Shown piece by piece: positions 60,411 to 64,000 of a stretch of DNA of 64,000 bases. The number at the start of each line of letters is the position of its first letter. Position 1 is the first letter of the stretch. The notes beneath the pieces were generated by a model. The model was not told the origin of the DNA. It was given only the letters and a program-made list of their open reading frames with translations, and did no database searches. The stretch comes from Branchiostoma belcheri (lineage: Eukaryota; Chordata; Leptocardii; Amphioxiformes; Branchiostomatidae). A program made the translations under genes and the position numbers. The stretch spans positions 2,579,048 through 2,643,047 of the forward strand of contig NW_017804464.1 of the NCBI RefSeq assembly GCF_001625305.1, given 5' to 3'.

Positions 60411-61760
60411 TGTCCACTCCTATTGGTTAGGAACAAAACCTTGTTAAGTTTCAGACCAATGACAAAGCCTGATTCACAACAATATGTCAGTTAAGGTTTA
60501 ATAGACATCCAGGTAATGTAATATGATACGCCAAAAAACAGTCTTGACACTCAAGCAACAGGATTTGCAAAAATCATATCCAGTTGCTTGAGTAACAGTG
60601 TTTTGGGCATGATTCACAAGTTTGAAATGCTATGAAGTTTTATACACAGTCATCTACATGTAATATATTCAGGCAACTGGACTTTACACAGTCTTGTGCA
60701 GCCTCATAATTTGAGGCAATTTTACATATCCTGAATCCATATTTACTGTAATACAATACCTGGAGCCTGTATAAACAACATCAAGTACTTGTATCTACAT
60801 ACAGAGTGTTGTACAATCCTGGCTCACTTCCAACAAATGTAAACATAGTTAAAACGCCATTGTGAATAAGTGAAAGGCCTTTGTTGTACCTAAATGGTAG
60901 TTTATCTGCTAGCATGTATGATCTATCAAACAAAAATATACGTTTACACTATATGCTTTTGTATTTTGAAATTCTTCTAGCTTTCGTCTTACAAATAAAA
61001 GTGTAGGAACATTTCTTAGAATAATATACTAACGTTTATAGTAACTAGTATGGTCTACTTGATTGACAGGTGTAATATAGGTGAGAACAATGAGATTCAC
61101 AAGTAACGCTTACCTGCAGCTGGCGTGACGTTCACTTGGTGGCTGTTTTCTGAGTATTCAAAGACTACAGAAGACTCCAGGATATCTGTGAAAACCTTCC
61201 AGGCGCAGCCCGGGTCCCGATGCCAACGTGTCGGTCTCTCAGCTGCAACCAACCGACCGAGAAGTGTTTTTGTATATCGATCGAGCGTTGAAACAGGAAT
61301 CTTTCCGGTATAAACGTTACAGCTCGCTGTTGTAGGGCAAGAAACCGTGCGTCCAACGCCAAGTCCTCTTTCTGTGTACTGTTACCTTCGTACTCCTGCA
61401 TAGTGTACACCTTCACACCACGGCATATCTACGTTTTCAACGATTTTCTGACCAAAAAAAACTGTGAAACTGACAGTAGATTGATGCTCTTTGGAGATCC
61501 TCAGATATATCTCTTGGGAATACCTAACAAGGGTTCCATTTTTAGTTGTAAACAGTGCCTGCAACATTAACACCTTAAAATTGAGTATAAATTGTATATA
61601 CTCAATGATGATATAAAACACTAGATAGTCATGATTGCAAGCACTTATTATTTTGACGTAACTGCATAGTAGGTTTGTATTTTTCCAACATCTGATAATT
61701 TTGCTGACAGGCAGTAAGAATTTATTCTACAGGCAACCCGTATCATTTGACAAGAGCAAG
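60411..61760. promoter_or_regulatory. divergent 5' region, SLC35A3 / ATPAF1
   Basis: Start codons face away across 1350 bp. The SLC35A3 side contains its coding-exon acceptor (60420) and a predicted noncoding exon beginning with the donor at 61114. A short inverted repeat lies at about 60535-60600 (ACTCAAGCAAC.GGAT and ATCCAGTTGCTTGAGT). No other gene seen. Confidence 0.4.
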
Positions 61761-63850
61761 ATGGCTGCCCCCATGCGATTTTGTCGTCTGACTTGGGGAC
61801 GGAAGTTTTTGCCGTTTCAAGCCTTTGCCACGGGCGGCACTCCGTTCCGAGCCTTACAGACCTGCTCGTGTGCTTGTAGTGGAGAGAAGGAGAATGACTT
61901 ACAAGAGAATCCTTTCTTCTCAAAGTATAAAAACAAGATTGACCACTTCAGAAAGTAGGTAACGTTACCAGACGTGGGGAGGGGGGCATAACTCAACCCG
62001 AAGTCGTCACATCTACTAAGCTGCAATGTGGATTGCTGTTGCTTTAAATCTTTTCAATGAATCTGTCTTTTCCTCCGTATCATATCATCGTCAAATTATG
62101 CAAAATCTCATGAATCTCTGAACCAAGATCTCAAAGTCAAACTACTAAGTAACTATATACTAAATTTTGACAGAAATCAAAATACGTCCAAGGTGGTTTA
62201 GTATTTGACCTCCTTGGTCGTGACATAGGGCAACTTGTACAGTAACATACATTGATGCATGCTCTTCATAAGTTGAGACATTGGGGGGGCTGCTATTGAG
62301 ATGTTTTGGAAGATGGCTTTCCAGTTCAAAGTGACAAGAATTATGTGTAACAAACATTATATCCATAATCATAAATGATATTTTTCAGAGAAAACCCTGG
62401 CGAGTATGAGATGTTTATCCAGGATAAGAAGGACAGACAAAAAAAGAAGCTTGAAGATGCTGCTGCTAACAAGGAAGCCATTAAGGAGCAGGTAGATTCT
62501 TATGATTGATTTACACCGAAAGACTTGTCTTGTTTTGGTTACTTTTGTCATCCATCTTGTAAATGTATTGCTGTTCCTCTGTTTATTCTAAATGTATTGT
62601 TATATTTGTTGTTGTGTTTTTTTATGTCATATCTGCTTCTCTCCTGTAGATGGACTGGATGGGTAGCAATCCACGGTTTTCCCAGAATGCACAGCAGGAA
62701 GCACAACCTTCTCCTGGCAGCTTCTCCATGGCAGGTGCCAAGGTACACCTGTAAAAACCACCTGTCAAACCACCTGATTCCCCATGCTGTAGATTTTAGT
62801 CTGTCATCACAATATACCCCATACACATCCTCCGGCATGGTTCGACAGAATATCATTTTGTACATATATTGCATTTGTCACTTTTGTCAGTCAAGATGTT
62901 GGAGTGCCCAATTTATGAAATCATCTGTTAATACAGAAGCTGGACTCTGTGCTGAGAACTGACCTCATCCAGGACAAAACAGCAGAGGAAATAGGGAAGG
63001 TGAGGAAAAAAATTGTCTGAAATTGTGAAAAATTGAGTGTGACAAATTGAGAGAATATTTACTTTCAGATAACTGAGAAATGAATTGGTGTAAACTAAGG
63101 ATGTCAAACTGCACCAAATCTAAAAATAGAATCACCATTAAGATAGCTGCTACTAGCATGGCAACTATATATAATGGTCTCAAACGCTATTCTATAATGA
63201 AAGTACAGAGAAGTGTTGTTCCAAGTGAAGACTCAGTCCTTTCCTTCCCTGCAGATCTGGACAGACTACCATGCCCAGAAGGATGCTGTGTGTGCAGTCA
63301 TCCCTGTAAGTTATATATAAATATCTCAAGCCATTCTCTGCTGATTTCTGTTACCATGTTTGTGATACAGAGATGGTGTCACTGTAGGGTGAAGGCTAAA
63401 TGAAAAGAACAAAAATCTTTAAATGACCTGGTCGTGATGCAGAGAAATTTTGTTTTTAAAAGGACCTATTTCCATGCTCGAGTTTCTTTGTCTTTAACTG
63501 TTTTTTTTACTGTTTTATTACAGAAAGACACATATGCTTTGCTGCATGCCAGGACAAACATGTGCCCAACGGTAAGTGAAAAAGGCAAGAGGCTGTTGTA
63601 GGGTTTTCACCGACCCCAGATCTTATCTGTCATCTTGCTTTAGCAAACCAATGTTCTTTGCCTGGGATGATTTGATCTACAATATAATGTAATTCTAATA
63701 ATAATTAATGTTTTTCCATATTGGATACTAAGTTTGGTCTGTCCCCCTCCACAGTTTCTGCTGCCCATGCCCAGGGAGCAGGGATACGAGTTCTTCCTGC
63801 TGCAGTTCTCAGGCCATGAGTGCCACTTCACACCCCTCATCAGCTTCCAG
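61761..63850 (+). CDS. ATPAF1: ATP synthase F1 assembly factor 1 (5' part)
   Basis: Seven exons visible: 61761-61954, 62389-62491, 62650-62742, 62937-62999, 63255-63305, 63524-63571, 63755-63850. All are in phase, about 216 residues; the gene continues past the window end. The N-terminus ([16 protein letters not shown]) is basic with few acids, as for a mitochondrial presequence. Then [12 protein letters not shown], a charged linker ([13 protein letters not shown]), [46 protein letters not shown] and [11 protein letters not shown] follow, matching the ATP11/ATPAF1 family. This matrix chaperone binds the F1 beta subunit during ATP synthase assembly. The ATG context (GCAAGATGG) is good. Confidence 0.93.
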
Positions 63851-64000
63851 GTCAGCAGGGTGAATGGAGGAATGAATGGATGGGTGGATGGACTGTTGCA
63901 TTGATTGATCTATGAATGAAATATTTGCAAGACACATTGACAAAGATGTCAAATAGGGTCAAGATTACAACAGTAGAAGAAATGAAATCTTTTTGAATTT

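Overview
This window reads as animal nuclear DNA, most likely from a cephalochordate (amphioxus, Branchiostoma-like). Genes are split by many GT-AG introns. Introns and spacers hold tRNA-derived SINEs, MITEs with target-site duplications and minisatellites. The gene set combines immune-type receptor families known to be expanded in amphioxus (SRCR, LRR-Ig) with conserved metazoan housekeeping genes. The species call is an inference from gene content. All exon models were built by hand from splice signals, and every complete model closes in frame.

Left half (1-34 kb), immune/signalling-like. (1) A minus-strand three-SRCR single-pass receptor with a tyrosine/proline-rich tail (5307-11527, 8 exons, 524 aa). 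(2) A minus-strand mucin-stalk single-pass protein with a 260-aa tail carrying three 14-residue YxTPP repeats (15825-19086, 4 exons, 366 aa). (3) A minus-strand DEATH-domain caspase (21539-34337, 10 exons, 437 aa). (4) On the plus strand, inside the 9-kb intron between the caspase active-site exon and its linker exon, a single-exon 1021-aa LRR-Ig transmembrane receptor (27057-30122). Its long tail repeats a PRT-x-YVNSNV module (proline-rich plus YxN) and RRASYD-type serine sites. All three membrane proteins have tails built from candidate phosphotyrosine or adaptor-docking motifs, and they sit next to a death-fold protease.

Right half (37-64 kb), housekeeping. MFSD14/HIAT1-type MFS transporter (minus, 11 exons, 483 aa); a kelch protein with a C-terminal coiled coil (plus, 18 exons, 515 aa), head-to-head with MFSD14; the SLC35A3 nucleotide-sugar transporter (minus, 7 exons, 333 aa), convergent with the kelch gene; and the 5' part of ATPAF1 (plus, 7 exons seen, runs off the window), head-to-head with SLC35A3. 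MFSD14A and SLC35A3 are also neighbours in human, so this looks like old chordate microsynteny.

Mobile and repetitive DNA: three MITEs flanked by TTA (PIF/Harbinger type), a 1.18-kb element with an 8-bp duplication (hAT type), a 212-bp element with a 9-bp duplication, several fold-back elements, two dispersed repeat families with three copies each, four tRNA-derived SINEs all on the minus strand, a 9-bp-period minisatellite of about 625 bp inside an SRCR intron, and several microsatellites. No rRNA, CRISPR array or functional tRNA gene was seen.
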